Assembly: GCF_014489595.1 (NCBI RefSeq)
Contig: NZ_CP060790.1
Coordinates: forward strand, 2,108,001 to 2,172,000
Length of the DNA: 64,000 nucleotides
Source of the DNA: Paenacidovorax monticola
Lineage (GTDB): Bacteria; Pseudomonadota; Gammaproteobacteria; Burkholderiales; Burkholderiaceae_C
Direction: 5' to 3'
Position 1 is the stretch's first letter. Every line of letters begins with the position of its first letter. Both the position numbers and the translations under genes were made by a program. Under the pieces are notes generated by a model. The model made no database searches. It had not been told where the DNA came from and was given only the letters and a program-made list of their open reading frames with translations. Positions 1-8,383 of the stretch are shown here, one piece after another.

Positions 1-812
1 CCCTGCGGGCCGCGGGCCACGAGCCCGTGCTGCGCAGCCGCCACACCACACCCGCGCTCGACTACGTGCAGGCCACCGACGCCGGCGCATGGCACGCGCA
101 CCTTGAAGGCATCGACGCCGCCGTCAACGCCGTGGGCGTACTGCGCGACAGTGCCACACGCCCCATGGCGGCCGTGCACGACGCCGCGCCGCGCGCGCTG
201 TTCGACGCCTGTGCCGAGGCCGGCGTGCGCCGCGTGGTCCATATCTCGGCCCTGGGCATCGAGGGCAATCCCACCCGCTACGCAAGCACCAAGCGCGCGG
301 CCGACGCGCACTTGCTCGCGCTCACGCAGGCCGGCCGGCTCGACGGCACGGTGGTGCGGCCCAGCGTGGTGTTTGGCGCAGGAGGCAACAGCAGCCAGCT
401 GTTCCTGACGCTCGCGCGCCTGCCCGTGCTGCTGCTGCCGCGCCCCGTGCAGCGCGCCCGCGTGCAGCCCGTGGCGGTGCGCGATCTCGCCGAGGCCGTG
501 GCCCGGCTTGTGCAGGAGAGCGCCCACCCAGGCATCGTCGAATTGGGTGGCCCGCGCGCCCTGCCGCTGGGCGAACTCATCGCATCGCTGCGCGCGCAGC
601 AGGGCCATGGGCTGGCCCGCGTGGGTACGCTGCCCGACTGGGCCACGCAGGCCAGCGCCCGCGCCGGCGACTGGGTGCCGGTATCGCCCTGGTGCAGCGA
701 AACCCTGGCCCTGCTCGCCACCGACAACGTGACCGACCCGCGCACGCTGGTGGCACTGCTCGGCCGCCCCGGCGTGGCGCCCGAGCAGCTCGTTGCCACA
801 CTGCATGCCTGA
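1..812 (+). CDS. NAD(P)-binding SDR protein, NDUFA9-like (5' truncated by window edge)
   Basis: The frame is open to the left edge (reading L-R-A-A-G-H-E-P-V), so the start and the GxxGxxG nucleotide loop lie outside the window. The remaining 265 or so residues look like an atypical short-chain dehydrogenase of the complex I NDUFA9-like/YbjT type: hydrophobic strand with AVNAVG, then VVHISALG, then the Y-x-x-x-K pair in RYASTKRAAD, and VVRPSVVFG. Such proteins bind NAD(P) in the cytosol and often act as isomerases, reductases or quinone-associated factors; the substrate cannot be told. The next gene, a DoxX-like membrane protein, begins 10 bases after the stop, so the two are probably cotranscribed. 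Confidence 0.8.
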   Translation, partial: LRAAGHEPVLRSRHTTPALDYVQATDAGAWHAHLEGIDAAVNAVGVLRDSATRPMAAVHDAAPRALFDACAEAGVRRVVHISALGIEGNPTRYASTKRAADAHLLALTQAGRLDGTVVRPSVVFGAGGNSSQLFLTLARLPVLLLPRPVQRARVQPVAVRDLAEAVARLVQESAHPGIVELGGPRALPLGELIASLRAQQGHGLARVGTLPDWATQASARAGDWVPVSPWCSETLALLATDNVTDPRTLVALLGRPGVAPEQLVATLHA

Positions 813-821
813 AGACCCCGC

Positions 822-1211
822 ATGGACCGCCACCCACCATCCCCCGACACCCGCTGGCTGCGGGCCAGCCTCGTCACTGTCTGGTTGGTCACGGCCCTGG
901 CCAGCGCCATCGAGTTCCACGGCCAAAGCACCGCGCTGCTCCAGCAGTCCGGCATCACGCACGGCGGCCTGCAGGCCATGCTGATCGGTGGCGGCATCGC
1001 CGCCGACCTGGCCGTGGGGCTGGCGCTGTGGCTGCGCCCCGGCCGCGCGAGCTATGGCGCCGCGCTCCTGCTCATGGCGGCAATGACCGCCATGGCCACG
1101 CTGCTGCAGCCCGCGCTGTGGCTGCACCCGCTGGGGCCGCTGCTCAAGAACCTGCCCATCGCCGCCCTGCTCGTCCACCTGCTGCGCCAGGAAGAAAAGA
1201 CCGCGCCATGA
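822..1211 (+). CDS. DoxX-like small membrane protein
   Basis: A 129-residue protein with four hydrophobic segments (about residues 14-32, 45-68, 72-93 and 101-120) and short polar loops, matching the layout of DoxX-like (DUF4281-type) inner-membrane proteins often found beside or fused to YbjT/NDUFA9-like SDR proteins. That is the situation here: the SDR gene ends 10 bases upstream. The stop overlaps the next start as ATGA, so translation is probably coupled to the DUF2269 gene. The role is unknown; a part in a membrane redox or quinone process is an inference from the neighbours only. Confidence 0.7.
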   Translation: MDRHPPSPDTRWLRASLVTVWLVTALASAIEFHGQSTALLQQSGITHGGLQAMLIGGGIAADLAVGLALWLRPGRASYGAALLLMAAMTAMATLLQPALWLHPLGPLLKNLPIAALLVHLLRQEEKTAP

Positions 1212-1687
1212 ACACCTACCTGCTGCTCAAGACCCTGCACATCGTCTCCAGCGTGCTCCTGGTGGGCACCGGGCTGGGGTCGGCCTTCTACCTGTTCTTC
1301 GCCAACCGCAGCGGCAGCGTGGCCGCGCAGGCCGTGGTGGGCCAACTCGTGGTGCGCGCGGACTGGTGGTTCACCACGCCCGCCGTGCTCGTGCAGCCCG
1401 CCAGCGGCATCGCGCTCGCGCACCTCGCGGGCTGGCCTCTGACCACGCCCTGGCTCGCGCTCTCGCTGGGCCTGTATCTGTTCGCGGGGGCCTGCTGGCT
1501 GCCCGTGGTGGCGCTGCAGATGCGCATGGCACGCCTGGCCCATGCGGCCCACACCCAGGGCGCGGCACTGCCCACGCAGTACCGCCGGCTGCAGCGCTGG
1601 TGGGAAGGCCTGGGCTACCCGGCCTTCGCGGCCATGGCGGTGGTGTACTACCTCATGGTCAACAAGCCCGCGCTCTGGGGCGGCTGA
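1208..1687 (+). CDS. DUF2269 family integral membrane protein
   Basis: This 159-residue protein starts MNTYLLLKTLHIVSSVLL, typical of the DUF2269 family. The LKxLHIxS motif contains a membrane-embedded His that recalls haem-binding membrane proteins. Four hydrophobic helices are visible, and the C-terminus holds GYPAFAAMAVVYYLMVNKP, another family hallmark. The start is fixed by the ATGA overlap with the upstream gene. The last 40 bases overlap head-on with the racemase gene on the other strand, so the two transcripts must converge. Function is not established. Confidence 0.75.
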   Translation: MNTYLLLKTLHIVSSVLLVGTGLGSAFYLFFANRSGSVAAQAVVGQLVVRADWWFTTPAVLVQPASGIALAHLAGWPLTTPWLALSLGLYLFAGACWLPVVALQMRMARLAHAAHTQGAALPTQYRRLQRWWEGLGYPAFAAMAVVYYLMVNKPALWGG

Positions 1688-2448
1688 TCCCTCGCATAGG
1701 CATGGCGCGCCAGCGCCTCGGCCAGCACGGCCGAAGGGTTCACGAGCTCGATGCCGTCGGGCCCCGCATCGAGCGCCAGCGGGATCTCGGTGCAGCCCAT
1801 CACGAGCGCGCCCACGCCGTGGCGCTCGCGCAGCGCACGGGCCACGGCCTCGAAATGCCGGCGCGCCAGGGCATAGTCGCCCGCCTTCACGCCGTCGTAG
1901 ATGCCGCGCATGAGCAGGTCGCGCTCGGCCTCGGTGGGCAGCACGCACAAGATGCCGTGCAGCGCCAGCTCGCGCTGGTACAGCCCCGCCGCATAGGCGC
2001 CGCGCGTGGCCAGCAGCCCCACGGCCGGCACGCCGCGCGCGGCCAGCCCCGCCGACACCTCGCGCATGCCGTGCAGCACCTCAATCTGCGGAAAGCGCTG
2101 CTGCAGCAGGCCGTGCCACGCATGGGCCGTGTTGCAGGCAATGGCTACGGTGCGTGCACCCAGCGCGGCGATGCGGCCCATGGCCTGCAGCAGCGGCTCT
2201 CCCGGCTGGTGCGCGCCCGCACGCGCATCGCCCAGGGCCGCCGTGCGGTCGGGAATGGGCACCTGGGCCAGCCAGTGCTCGGGGTAGGCCTGGTCGCGCA
2301 CGGGAATGCCCAGTGCCTCCATGCGCGCCGTGCAGGCCTGTACGAACAGGCGCACGAAGTCGGCCCCCGCCGCGGGGCCCATGCCGCCCAGGATGCCGAC
2401 CACCCGTGGCGCGGGGGCATGGAGCGGGGTCGCAGCCTCCATCGCCAC
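1648..2448 (-). CDS. aspartate/glutamate racemase family protein
   Basis: Protein of up to 266 residues in the Asp/Glu/hydantoin racemase superfamily. The two-cysteine catalytic architecture is intact: the glycine-rich start VVGILGGMGPAAG, the first catalytic Cys in AIACNTAHAW and the second in VMGCTEIPLAL. These cytosolic enzymes interconvert L- and D-aspartate or glutamate without a cofactor. Either GTG at 2448 or ATG at 2442 may start it; both lie right against the stop of the GltI-like gene, so the pair forms an operon. With a receptor for acidic amino acids upstream and a D-amino-acid oxidoreductase divergent from them, a role in D-Asp/D-Glu use is a fair inference. Its 3' end overlaps the DUF2269 gene. 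Confidence 0.85.
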   Translation of the reverse strand: MAMEAATPLHAPAPRVVGILGGMGPAAGADFVRLFVQACTARMEALGIPVRDQAYPEHWLAQVPIPDRTAALGDARAGAHQPGEPLLQAMGRIAALGARTVAIACNTAHAWHGLLQQRFPQIEVLHGMREVSAGLAARGVPAVGLLATRGAYAAGLYQRELALHGILCVLPTEAERDLLMRGIYDGVKAGDYALARRHFEAVARALRERHGVGALVMGCTEIPLALDAGPDGIELVNPSAVLAEALARHAYARDQPPQSAGLLTMR

Positions 2449-2449
2449 C

Positions 2450-3336
2450 TCAGGTCGCGGGCTTGTCGCTCTGCGCGGCCAGGTTGTCGCGCAGTTCCTT
2501 GCTCATGGGCAGGCCCAGCACCTGCCCCTTGGGCGGCACGGGCGACAGGAACCACTTGGTGTAGAGCTTCTCGAAATCGCCCGACTTCATCATGCCGCCG
2601 ATCACCCCGTTCACCAGGGCCTGGAACTGCGGGTCGTCCTTGCGCATCATGCAGGCATAGGGCTCCACCTGCAGCGAGTCGCCCACCACCTCCCAGTCGG
2701 CGGGCTTGCGCGCATTGCCCATGAGGCCGAAGAGCAGGATGTCGTCCATGGCGAACGCCTCGGCGCGGCCCGCATCCACCAACAGCAGCGCGTCGTCGTG
2801 GTCCTTGCCGAGCACCAGCTCATAGTCGAGGTTGTTGTCGCGGCTGTACTTGCGGATCACCTGCGCATTCGTCGTGCCCGTGGTGCTGGCCACTTTCTTC
2901 CTGGCGAGGTCGGCGTAGTTCTTGATGCCCGAGGCCTTCTTCACGAGCAGCCGCGTGCCCGTGTAGAAGTAGTTGGTGGCGAACTGCACGTCCTTGCCGC
3001 GCACGGTGTTGTTGGTGGTCGATCCGCACTCGATGTCGATGGTGCCGTTCTGCAACAGCGGAATGCGGTTCTGCGAGGTCACTGCCTGCAGTTCCACCTT
3101 GATCGCGGGGTTGTTCAGGCGCTTCTTCACGGCCTCGACCACGGCGTTGGTGATCTCCACCGAGAAGCCCACGGGCCCGCCCGTCCCCGCGAGGTAGCTG
3201 AACGGCACCGACGACTCGCGGTAGGCCACGGTGATCTTGCCGGACTCGGCGATCTTCTTGAGGGTGTCGGCCTGGGCGCCGGTGCCGGCAAACGCGGCAG
3301 CAGCCAGAACGGCGGCCAGGGGGTGGAAAGCTTCAT
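2450..3336 (-). CDS. gltI: GltI-like glutamate/aspartate ABC transporter receptor (frameshift in signal peptide)
   Basis: Periplasmic solute-binding protein of the polar amino-acid family (SBP_bac_3). The mature part matches the GltI pattern closely: AVTSQNRIPLLQNGTIDIECG, STTNNTVRGKDVQFA, KDHDDALLLVDAGRAEAFAMDD and KWFLSPVPPKG. The protein frame is open only from about 3320 downwards. A well-formed signal peptide (MKLSTP, then LAAVLAAAAFAGTGAQA) begins at ATG 3336 in another frame. Adding one G to the five-G run at 3319-3323 joins the two into a normal 295-residue precursor, so I read this as a single-base loss, probably a sequencing error. No gltJKL permease/ATPase genes follow; the racemase gene does, with no gap. 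Expected role: capture of glutamate/aspartate in the periplasm. Confidence 0.85.
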
Positions 3337-3431
3337 GGAAATTCCTTCACGACGGGTTGTGGGAAGAACAGGACGCCACGGCACTGTAGAAAGCGCGCGC
3401 CCGCTTGAACAATTCATTTCAAAGCAGGGGC

Positions 3432-3510
3432 CATGCCCAAAAGTTATGCGCCGGCACGGGGCGTACAACGGCCACGCGCGCACCCGATGCGGGCATAACT
3501 TTTGGGCATG
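3432..3510. promoter_or_regulatory. 18-bp perfect inverted repeat in divergent promoter region
   Basis: The arm CATGCCCAAAAGTTATGC at 3432-3449 reappears as its exact reverse complement at 3493-3510, with 43 bases between. It lies between the minus-strand gltI-racemase operon (start 3336) and the plus-strand DadA-like gene (start 3590). Arm centres are about 61 bp apart, close to six helical turns, which suits two bound dimers looping the DNA. The nearby LysR gene at 4814-5719 is the obvious candidate ligand; that link is inferred. Confidence 0.6.
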
Positions 3511-3589
3511 CCCCACGGCCCGATTGGCATTGTTCAGCCCGTGGCGCGCGCCCTACATTGGTGAAGCCAGCAATCACCAAAATCGTTCA

Positions 3590-4807
3590 ATGCATGTATG
3601 TGTCATGGGCGCGGGCATCGTGGGCCTGGCCACCGCCTACGAACTCCAGCGCCTCGGAATGCGCGTCACCGTGGTCGACCAGGCCCATCAGCCCGGCGCG
3701 GGCGCAAGCGGCGGCAACGGGGCGCAGCTGAGCTACAGCTACGTACAGCCCCTGGCCGACGCGGGCATCTGGGCCCAGTTGCCCCAACTGCTGCTCTCGC
3801 CCGACTCGCCGCTCAAGCTGCGCCCGCAGTGGGACCCGCACCAGTGGCGCTGGGGCCTGGACTTTCTGCGCGCCTGCAACCGCCGCACCTCCGAGCGCAG
3901 CACGGGCGCGCTGCTCGCATTGGCCGCACGCAGCCGCGCGGGCTTCGAGCGCATGCTCGCGGCCGAGCAGCTCGACTGCGACTTCGCGCGCACGGGCAAG
4001 CTCGTGCTCTACGCCACGCCCGCCGCCTTCGATGCCGCGCGCCGGCAGATGGAGCTGCAGCGCGCCTGGGGCAGCGAGCAGGAGGCCATATCGGCCCAGC
4101 GCTGCGTGGAGATCGAGCCCGCACTCGCGCACTATGCGCGGCACGTCGCGGGCGCCATCCACACACCCAGCGAATGCGCGGCCGACTGCCAGAAAGTGTG
4201 CGACGGGCTGCGCGCGGTGCTGGAGGCACGCGGCGTGCGCTTCGTTCTGGGCACGCAGGCCACGGGCTTTGCCGTGGCGGCCGAGCGCATCGCCGCCGTG
4301 CAGACCAGCGCGGGCGCCATCGAAGCCGACCGCTTCGTGCTCGCACTCGGCAGCGCGAGCCACGCGCTTGCCCGCACGCTCGGGCTCTCGCTGCCCGTGT
4401 ACCCGCTCAAGGGCTATAGCATCACGCTCGACGCAGCGAGCACCCCGGGCGCCGCGCCGCGCGTGAGCGTGACCGACGCGGCGCGCAAGGTCGTTTTCGC
4501 CCGCCTGGGGGAGCGCGTGCGCGTAGCCGGCATGGCCGAACTCGTGGGGCACGACCTGCGCATTCCGCAGGCGCGCATCGACAGCCTGCGCGAAGCCATG
4601 CGCGCCGTCTTCCCGCGCGGCGCCAGCGCACTGCACGATCTGCGCCCCTGGGCCGGCCTGCGCCCCGCCACGCCCACGGGCCTGCCCGTGGTGGGCCGCC
4701 ACGCGCGCGGGCCGCGCAACCTGCTGCTCAACACGGGCCACGGCGCGCTGGGCTTCACGCTCGCCTTCGGCACGGCCGCGGCCGTGGCCGGCATGCTGGC
4801 GGATTAG
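3590..4807 (+). CDS. FAD-dependent D-amino acid dehydrogenase (DadA-like)
   Basis: Flavoprotein of 405 residues in the DAO/DadA family. The N-terminal dinucleotide-binding fold is clear (MGAGIVGLATAYELQRLG, then TVVDQ), followed by GASGGNGAQLSYSY near the flavin and a C-terminal RPWAGLRPATPTGLPVVG with NTGHGALGFTLAFG, the usual second FAD-contacting strand. DadA enzymes oxidise D-amino acids to 2-oxo acids plus ammonia, passing electrons to the membrane quinone pool. ATG 3590 is used; ATG 3605 is an alternative. It is divergent from the receptor-racemase operon and ends 6 bases before the convergent LysR gene, so it looks like the degradative arm of an acidic/D-amino-acid module. Confidence 0.85.
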   Translation: MHVCVMGAGIVGLATAYELQRLGMRVTVVDQAHQPGAGASGGNGAQLSYSYVQPLADAGIWAQLPQLLLSPDSPLKLRPQWDPHQWRWGLDFLRACNRRTSERSTGALLALAARSRAGFERMLAAEQLDCDFARTGKLVLYATPAAFDAARRQMELQRAWGSEQEAISAQRCVEIEPALAHYARHVAGAIHTPSECAADCQKVCDGLRAVLEARGVRFVLGTQATGFAVAAERIAAVQTSAGAIEADRFVLALGSASHALARTLGLSLPVYPLKGYSITLDAASTPGAAPRVSVTDAARKVVFARLGERVRVAGMAELVGHDLRIPQARIDSLREAMRAVFPRGASALHDLRPWAGLRPATPTGLPVVGRHARGPRNLLLNTGHGALGFTLAFGTAAAVAGMLAD

Positions 4808-4813
4808 GCCCTT

Positions 4814-5719
4814 TCAGGCCGCGAGCGTCTGCTCCACGGCCTGGCGCATGCACAGCGTCATCGCGTCGGCCAGCAGCGAGCCCGGCCGGCTGGCGGGGCG
4901 CAGCGCCTGCACGGGCACGGCGATGCGCGGCAACAGCTCCAGCACATCGACCTTGGAGCGGTCCGCCGACGCGGCCGTGCACGCGTCCACCACCGCCACG
5001 GCATGGCCGTGGTGCGCCAGGGCCAGCGCCGCATGGTAGGTTTGCACCGTGTAGATGGCCTGCAGGCCCACATCGGCCTCGCGGCAGGCGTGGTTCACCA
5101 TGGTGCCGATCGGGTCGCTCACCTCCAGCCGCACGATGGGTGTGTGTGCGAGATCGGCCAGGTGCACCTGGCCGCGCGCGACAAGCTCGGGCGCGAGCAT
5201 GCCGCGCGGCGCCACGCAGACCATGCAGCCGTCCACCAGGTGCTCCTGCGTGAGCGAGGGATGGGCCACGGCGCTGAAGACGAAGCCCACGTCGGCCTCC
5301 TGCAGCACGAGCGCCGAAACGATCTGCGGTGAATGCAGCGCCTCGATGGTCACCACCACGCCCGGATGCAGCGCGCGGAAGGCCCGCAGCGCGCGCGGCA
5401 GCACCTCGTAGCTCAGCGCCAGCACCGTGAGGATGTGCAGTTCGCCCTCGCGCTGGTCGCTCTTGAGGCTTGCCGCGAGGCGCTGCACGTCATCGAGCTG
5501 CGCGAAAAGCCGCTCCACATGCGGGTAGAGGGTCTGCGCCTCCCGCGTGGGCACGAGGCGGCCCTTGACCCGGTGGAACAGTGCAAAGCCCATCTGCAGC
5601 TCGGCATGGGCCAGGATGCGGCTCACGGCCGGCTGGGTGACGTTGATGAGGCGCGCCGCCGCGCTCACGCTGCCCGTGAGCATGATGGCATTGAATACTT
5701 CGATGTGTCGCAAACGCAT
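4814..5719 (-). CDS. LysR-family transcriptional regulator
   Basis: A 301-residue LysR-type regulator. The N-terminal winged helix-turn-helix reads MRLRHIEVFNAIMLTGSVSA, AARLINVTQPAVSR and FHRVKGRLVPT. The rest is the two-lobed effector-binding domain (ITIEAL-like strand, EADVGFVFSAV, and a long C-terminal lobe). ATG 5719 is chosen because the homologous region begins there; a start 42 bases further up would add an unrelated tail. It sits between the DadA-like gene (convergent, 6-base gap) and the Bug receptor (same strand, 67-base gap). It most plausibly controls the acidic/D-amino-acid genes through the inverted repeat at 3432-3510, but may also be cotranscribed with the Bug gene. Confidence 0.85.
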   Translation of the reverse strand: MRLRHIEVFNAIMLTGSVSAAARLINVTQPAVSRILAHAELQMGFALFHRVKGRLVPTREAQTLYPHVERLFAQLDDVQRLAASLKSDQREGELHILTVLALSYEVLPRALRAFRALHPGVVVTIEALHSPQIVSALVLQEADVGFVFSAVAHPSLTQEHLVDGCMVCVAPRGMLAPELVARGQVHLADLAHTPIVRLEVSDPIGTMVNHACREADVGLQAIYTVQTYHAALALAHHGHAVAVVDACTAASADRSKVDVLELLPRIAVPVQALRPASRPGSLLADAMTLCMRQAVEQTLAA

Positions 5720-5786
5720 GCCCGGCACGATGCACGCAGCGTGCCAGCCGCGCAAGGGCAATGCTACCTACACAGGGACCGCGAGA

Positions 5787-6749
5787 TCAGTCCAACTGGA
5801 TGTTCAGCCCCTTGATCAGCGACTCCATCTTCCTGGCCTCGGCCTGGATGAAGTGGTCGAACTGCTCCGGCGTTCCCGTGACGACCTCCGATCCGATTTC
5901 CAGCCATTTTTCCTTGAACGCGGGATCGGCAAAGATGCCGCGCAGTTCCGCGTTCAGGCGCGTGATGATGGGCTTGGGCGTTCCGGCCGTGGTGGAGATG
6001 CCATGCCAAGCGTAGTACTCGAAGTCTGGGTAGCCCAGTTCGCTGACCGAGGGGACATCGGGCAGCATGGACGAGCGGCCTTTGGTGGTCACGGCCAGCG
6101 GACGCAGCTTGCCCGATCTGATGTGCTGTATGGAACTACCGAGGATGTCGAACATGCTGGTGATCTGCCCACCCATGAGGTCCACGAGCGCCGGGCCCGC
6201 GCCCTTGTAAGGCACATGTGAGATGTCGATCTTCGCCGTGGTCTTGAACAGCTCGCCACCCAGGTGCTGTGGCGAGCCATTGCTCGCCGAGCCGAAGGTC
6301 GCACGGTTCTCCGGATTCCTGGCGAACTGGACGTAATCCTGGAAGCTCCGGATCGGACTCCTCTCCGAGACCTCCAGGACGAGCGGGAACTTGGAGATCT
6401 GGACCACCGGCGCCAGATCCTTGATGGGGTCGAAGCCCAGCTTGTTGTAGAGGAATTGGTTGGCCGACAGATTGCCGCTGGCGGCCAGCAGGATGGTGTA
6501 CCCATCGGGCTTGGCCTTGACCACCTGCCCGGTGCCAATATTGCCGCTGGCACCGGCCTTGTTCTCGACGATGACCGGCACGTTGAGTTTCTTGGCCAGG
6601 GGCGTGGCGATCAGCCGGGCCATCAGATCGGTGGGCCCGCCGGGCGGGTATGGCACCACGAAGGTGATGGCCTTGCTCGGCCAGGCATCCTGCGCGAGAA
6701 CGGCAAAAGGCAATAGCAGGGTGGCGATCAGGCTGGCTTGCTTCTTCAT
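5787..6749 (-). CDS. Bug-family tripartite tricarboxylate transporter receptor (TctC-like)
   Basis: Periplasmic binding protein of 320 residues with a Sec signal peptide (MKKQASLIATLLLPFAVLAQ) and the full run of Bug-family motifs: WPSKAITFVVPYPPGG, ENKAGASGNIG, VPYKGAGPALVDLMGGQI and the C-terminal WHGISTTAGTPKPII. Bug proteins capture small carboxylates or aromatic acids. TctAB membrane partners are usually encoded elsewhere, and none is seen here. The upstream CMD-family gene is on the same strand and separated by only 60 bases once its frameshift is corrected, so the two probably form one transcript with the divergent LysR gene at 7432 as regulator. The ligand is unknown. Confidence 0.9.
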   Translation of the reverse strand: MKKQASLIATLLLPFAVLAQDAWPSKAITFVVPYPPGGPTDLMARLIATPLAKKLNVPVIVENKAGASGNIGTGQVVKAKPDGYTILLAASGNLSANQFLYNKLGFDPIKDLAPVVQISKFPLVLEVSERSPIRSFQDYVQFARNPENRATFGSASNGSPQHLGGELFKTTAKIDISHVPYKGAGPALVDLMGGQITSMFDILGSSIQHIRSGKLRPLAVTTKGRSSMLPDVPSVSELGYPDFEYYAWHGISTTAGTPKPIITRLNAELRGIFADPAFKEKWLEIGSEVVTGTPEQFDHFIQAEARKMESLIKGLNIQLD

Positions 6750-6809
6750 CTGGTTGTCTCCTGTGGATTGGCTTGGATGAGCGGCGATGCGGGCTGCCGG
6801 TGCCAGCGC

Positions 6810-7333
6810 CTAGCGCGCGTCGTGCGAGTGGATCTGCAGCGCTTCGAGAAAGCGCGAAACCATGTTGTAGGCGGCCACGGTGGCGGTGATCTCCACGAGC
6901 TGTGGGGGGCGTACAGCGCGGAAACCGCGGCAAACACCGCATCGGGCACCTGCACCTGGCGCGTCATGGCATCGGTGTAGGCAAGCACCGCACGCTCGCG
7001 CTCATCGAACAGCGCGCATGAAGGCCAGTCGGCCAGGCCGTCGAGCTGTGCCTGCGAAACGCCCTCGCTCCGTGCGATGGGCGCATGCTGGTCGGCCTCG
7101 TACGGCGCGTTGTTGAGCTGCGCCACGCGCATGATGATGAGCTCACGCAGGGCACCGGACAGCGAGCTTTTCTGGCGCACGGCAGTGAGGTAGTGGAGCC
7201 AGCCCTCGGCGATGGGCGCGCTATGCAGGAGCATCTGGTACAGGTGCAGGATGCTGCCGCGCTCGGCGACGATGCGCTCGGCCAGCGGGCGCGAGGCCTC
7301 GCTGGTGCAATCGGCATAGGGGATGCGGGCCAC
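6810..7333 (-). CDS. carboxymuconolactone decarboxylase family protein (frameshifted)
   Basis: AhpD/CMD-fold protein: ELIIMRVAQLNNAPYEADQH is the conserved helix that in peroxidase members carries CxxC. Here there are no cysteines, so a decarboxylase/lactone-type or uncharacterised role is more likely than peroxiredoxin reduction. After YAP the frame shifts to an improbable Trp/Arg/Pro-rich tail that runs into the Bug gene. Adding one G to the six-G run at 6904-6909 restores QLVEITATVAAYNMVSRF and a stop at 6810, giving a normal 174-residue protein. I therefore treat the break as a one-base loss. It is probably cotranscribed with the Bug receptor, which hints at uptake and processing of a small carboxylate. 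Confidence 0.75.
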
Positions 7334-7431
7334 GGCGTTCTTTCCTTTGACTTGTACGTTGGAAGCCGATGCTATGGCGATGCGATATATTTTTGAAATT
7401 CTTTCTGTCTATTGATTAATCATTCAAAAGA
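7334..7431. promoter_or_regulatory. divergent promoter region between CMD gene and LysR gene
   Basis: This 98-base gap is markedly AT-rich against its surroundings (for example ATATATTTTTGAAATTC near 7385 and TTGATTAATCATTCAAAAG near 7412). ATTGATTAATCATT contains a short dyad of the T-N11-A kind favoured by LysR proteins. The arrangement, regulator divergent from target operon, is the classical LysR layout. Exact promoter elements cannot be assigned with confidence. Confidence 0.45.
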
Positions 7432-8373
7432 ATGAATATCTCGCCCCGGCAACTGCGCATGTTCCTGGCGCTCTCGGAGTCGCTGAACTTCAGCAAGACA
7501 GCGGAGCAGATGCTCATGACCCAGCCGTCCCTGAGCAAAGCGATCCGCGATCTGGAAGAAGCCCTGGGCCTGTCCCTGTTCGAGCGCACCACGCGCAGCG
7601 TGCGGCTCACGCCGGGCGGAGCCCGCATGGCGACGCTGGCCCGCTCCATCGTGGGCGAGTTCGATACGGGCCTGCGGCGTATGCAGTCCTCGGCCGAGCG
7701 CGAGGCCCTGCAACTGTCCGTCGCCTGCTGGCCATCACTGGCATACGGGGTGCTGCCCGAGGTGTGCGCCGCGCTGGAGCGACGGTTCGATGCGCCGCAA
7801 ATCACCGTGCACGACTGCGCCAACAGCGCCTGCATTCAGCGCTTGCTCAACCACCAGGCCGACTTTGCGCTGGCGTCCGTGGCGCCTTCGCACCCCGACC
7901 TGGCCAGCCAGGACCTGCTGCGCGACCGCTTCGTGCTACTGGCCAGCGGCAAATGGCGCAAGCAAGTGCGCCCGCGCATGCGGCTCGACGAACTGCTGGC
8001 CCTGCCACTCATCACGCTGACCGACGCCAGCACGGCCATGCGCTACATGAGCGCGGCCTACCTCCAGCGCGGCATCGAGTACCGCCCCAAGATGCAGGTC
8101 GACCAGGTGGCTACCGTGGCCGGCCTGGTGAAGAAGGAAGTGGGCGTCGCGGTCCTGCCTTACCTCGGGGTGACACCCATCCTCGGGATGCGCGGCATGC
8201 AGATGTCGGAAATCGTGGACGGGCCGCTGCGCTCCGTGGGCATCGTCACCCGCCGCATGGGCAATCCCAGCGCCCTGGCCCGTGCGGCGATGCAGGAAGT
8301 CATCGCCGTGAGCCGCATCCTCATGGGCAAGTACCCGGAGTGGATACTGCCGCCGTCAGCCCGCAAGCGCTGA
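7432..8373 (+). CDS. LysR-family transcriptional regulator
   Basis: A 313-residue LysR-type regulator. Residues 1-65 form the DNA-binding domain (MNISPRQLRMFLALSESLNF, SKTAEQMLMTQPSLSKAIRD, LFERTTRSVRLTPGG). The remainder is the substrate-binding fold, with VGVAVLPYLGVTPI typical of aromatic-acid type LysR proteins. It starts 98 bases from the divergent CMD-Bug operon, its likely target, and ends 10 bases from the convergent polA gene. The inducer cannot be read from sequence; a small carboxylate recognised by the same pathway is a reasonable guess. Confidence 0.88.
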   Translation: MNISPRQLRMFLALSESLNFSKTAEQMLMTQPSLSKAIRDLEEALGLSLFERTTRSVRLTPGGARMATLARSIVGEFDTGLRRMQSSAEREALQLSVACWPSLAYGVLPEVCAALERRFDAPQITVHDCANSACIQRLLNHQADFALASVAPSHPDLASQDLLRDRFVLLASGKWRKQVRPRMRLDELLALPLITLTDASTAMRYMSAAYLQRGIEYRPKMQVDQVATVAGLVKKEVGVAVLPYLGVTPILGMRGMQMSEIVDGPLRSVGIVTRRMGNPSALARAAMQEVIAVSRILMGKYPEWILPPSARKR

Positions 8374-8383
8374 CGTTGCAGGC

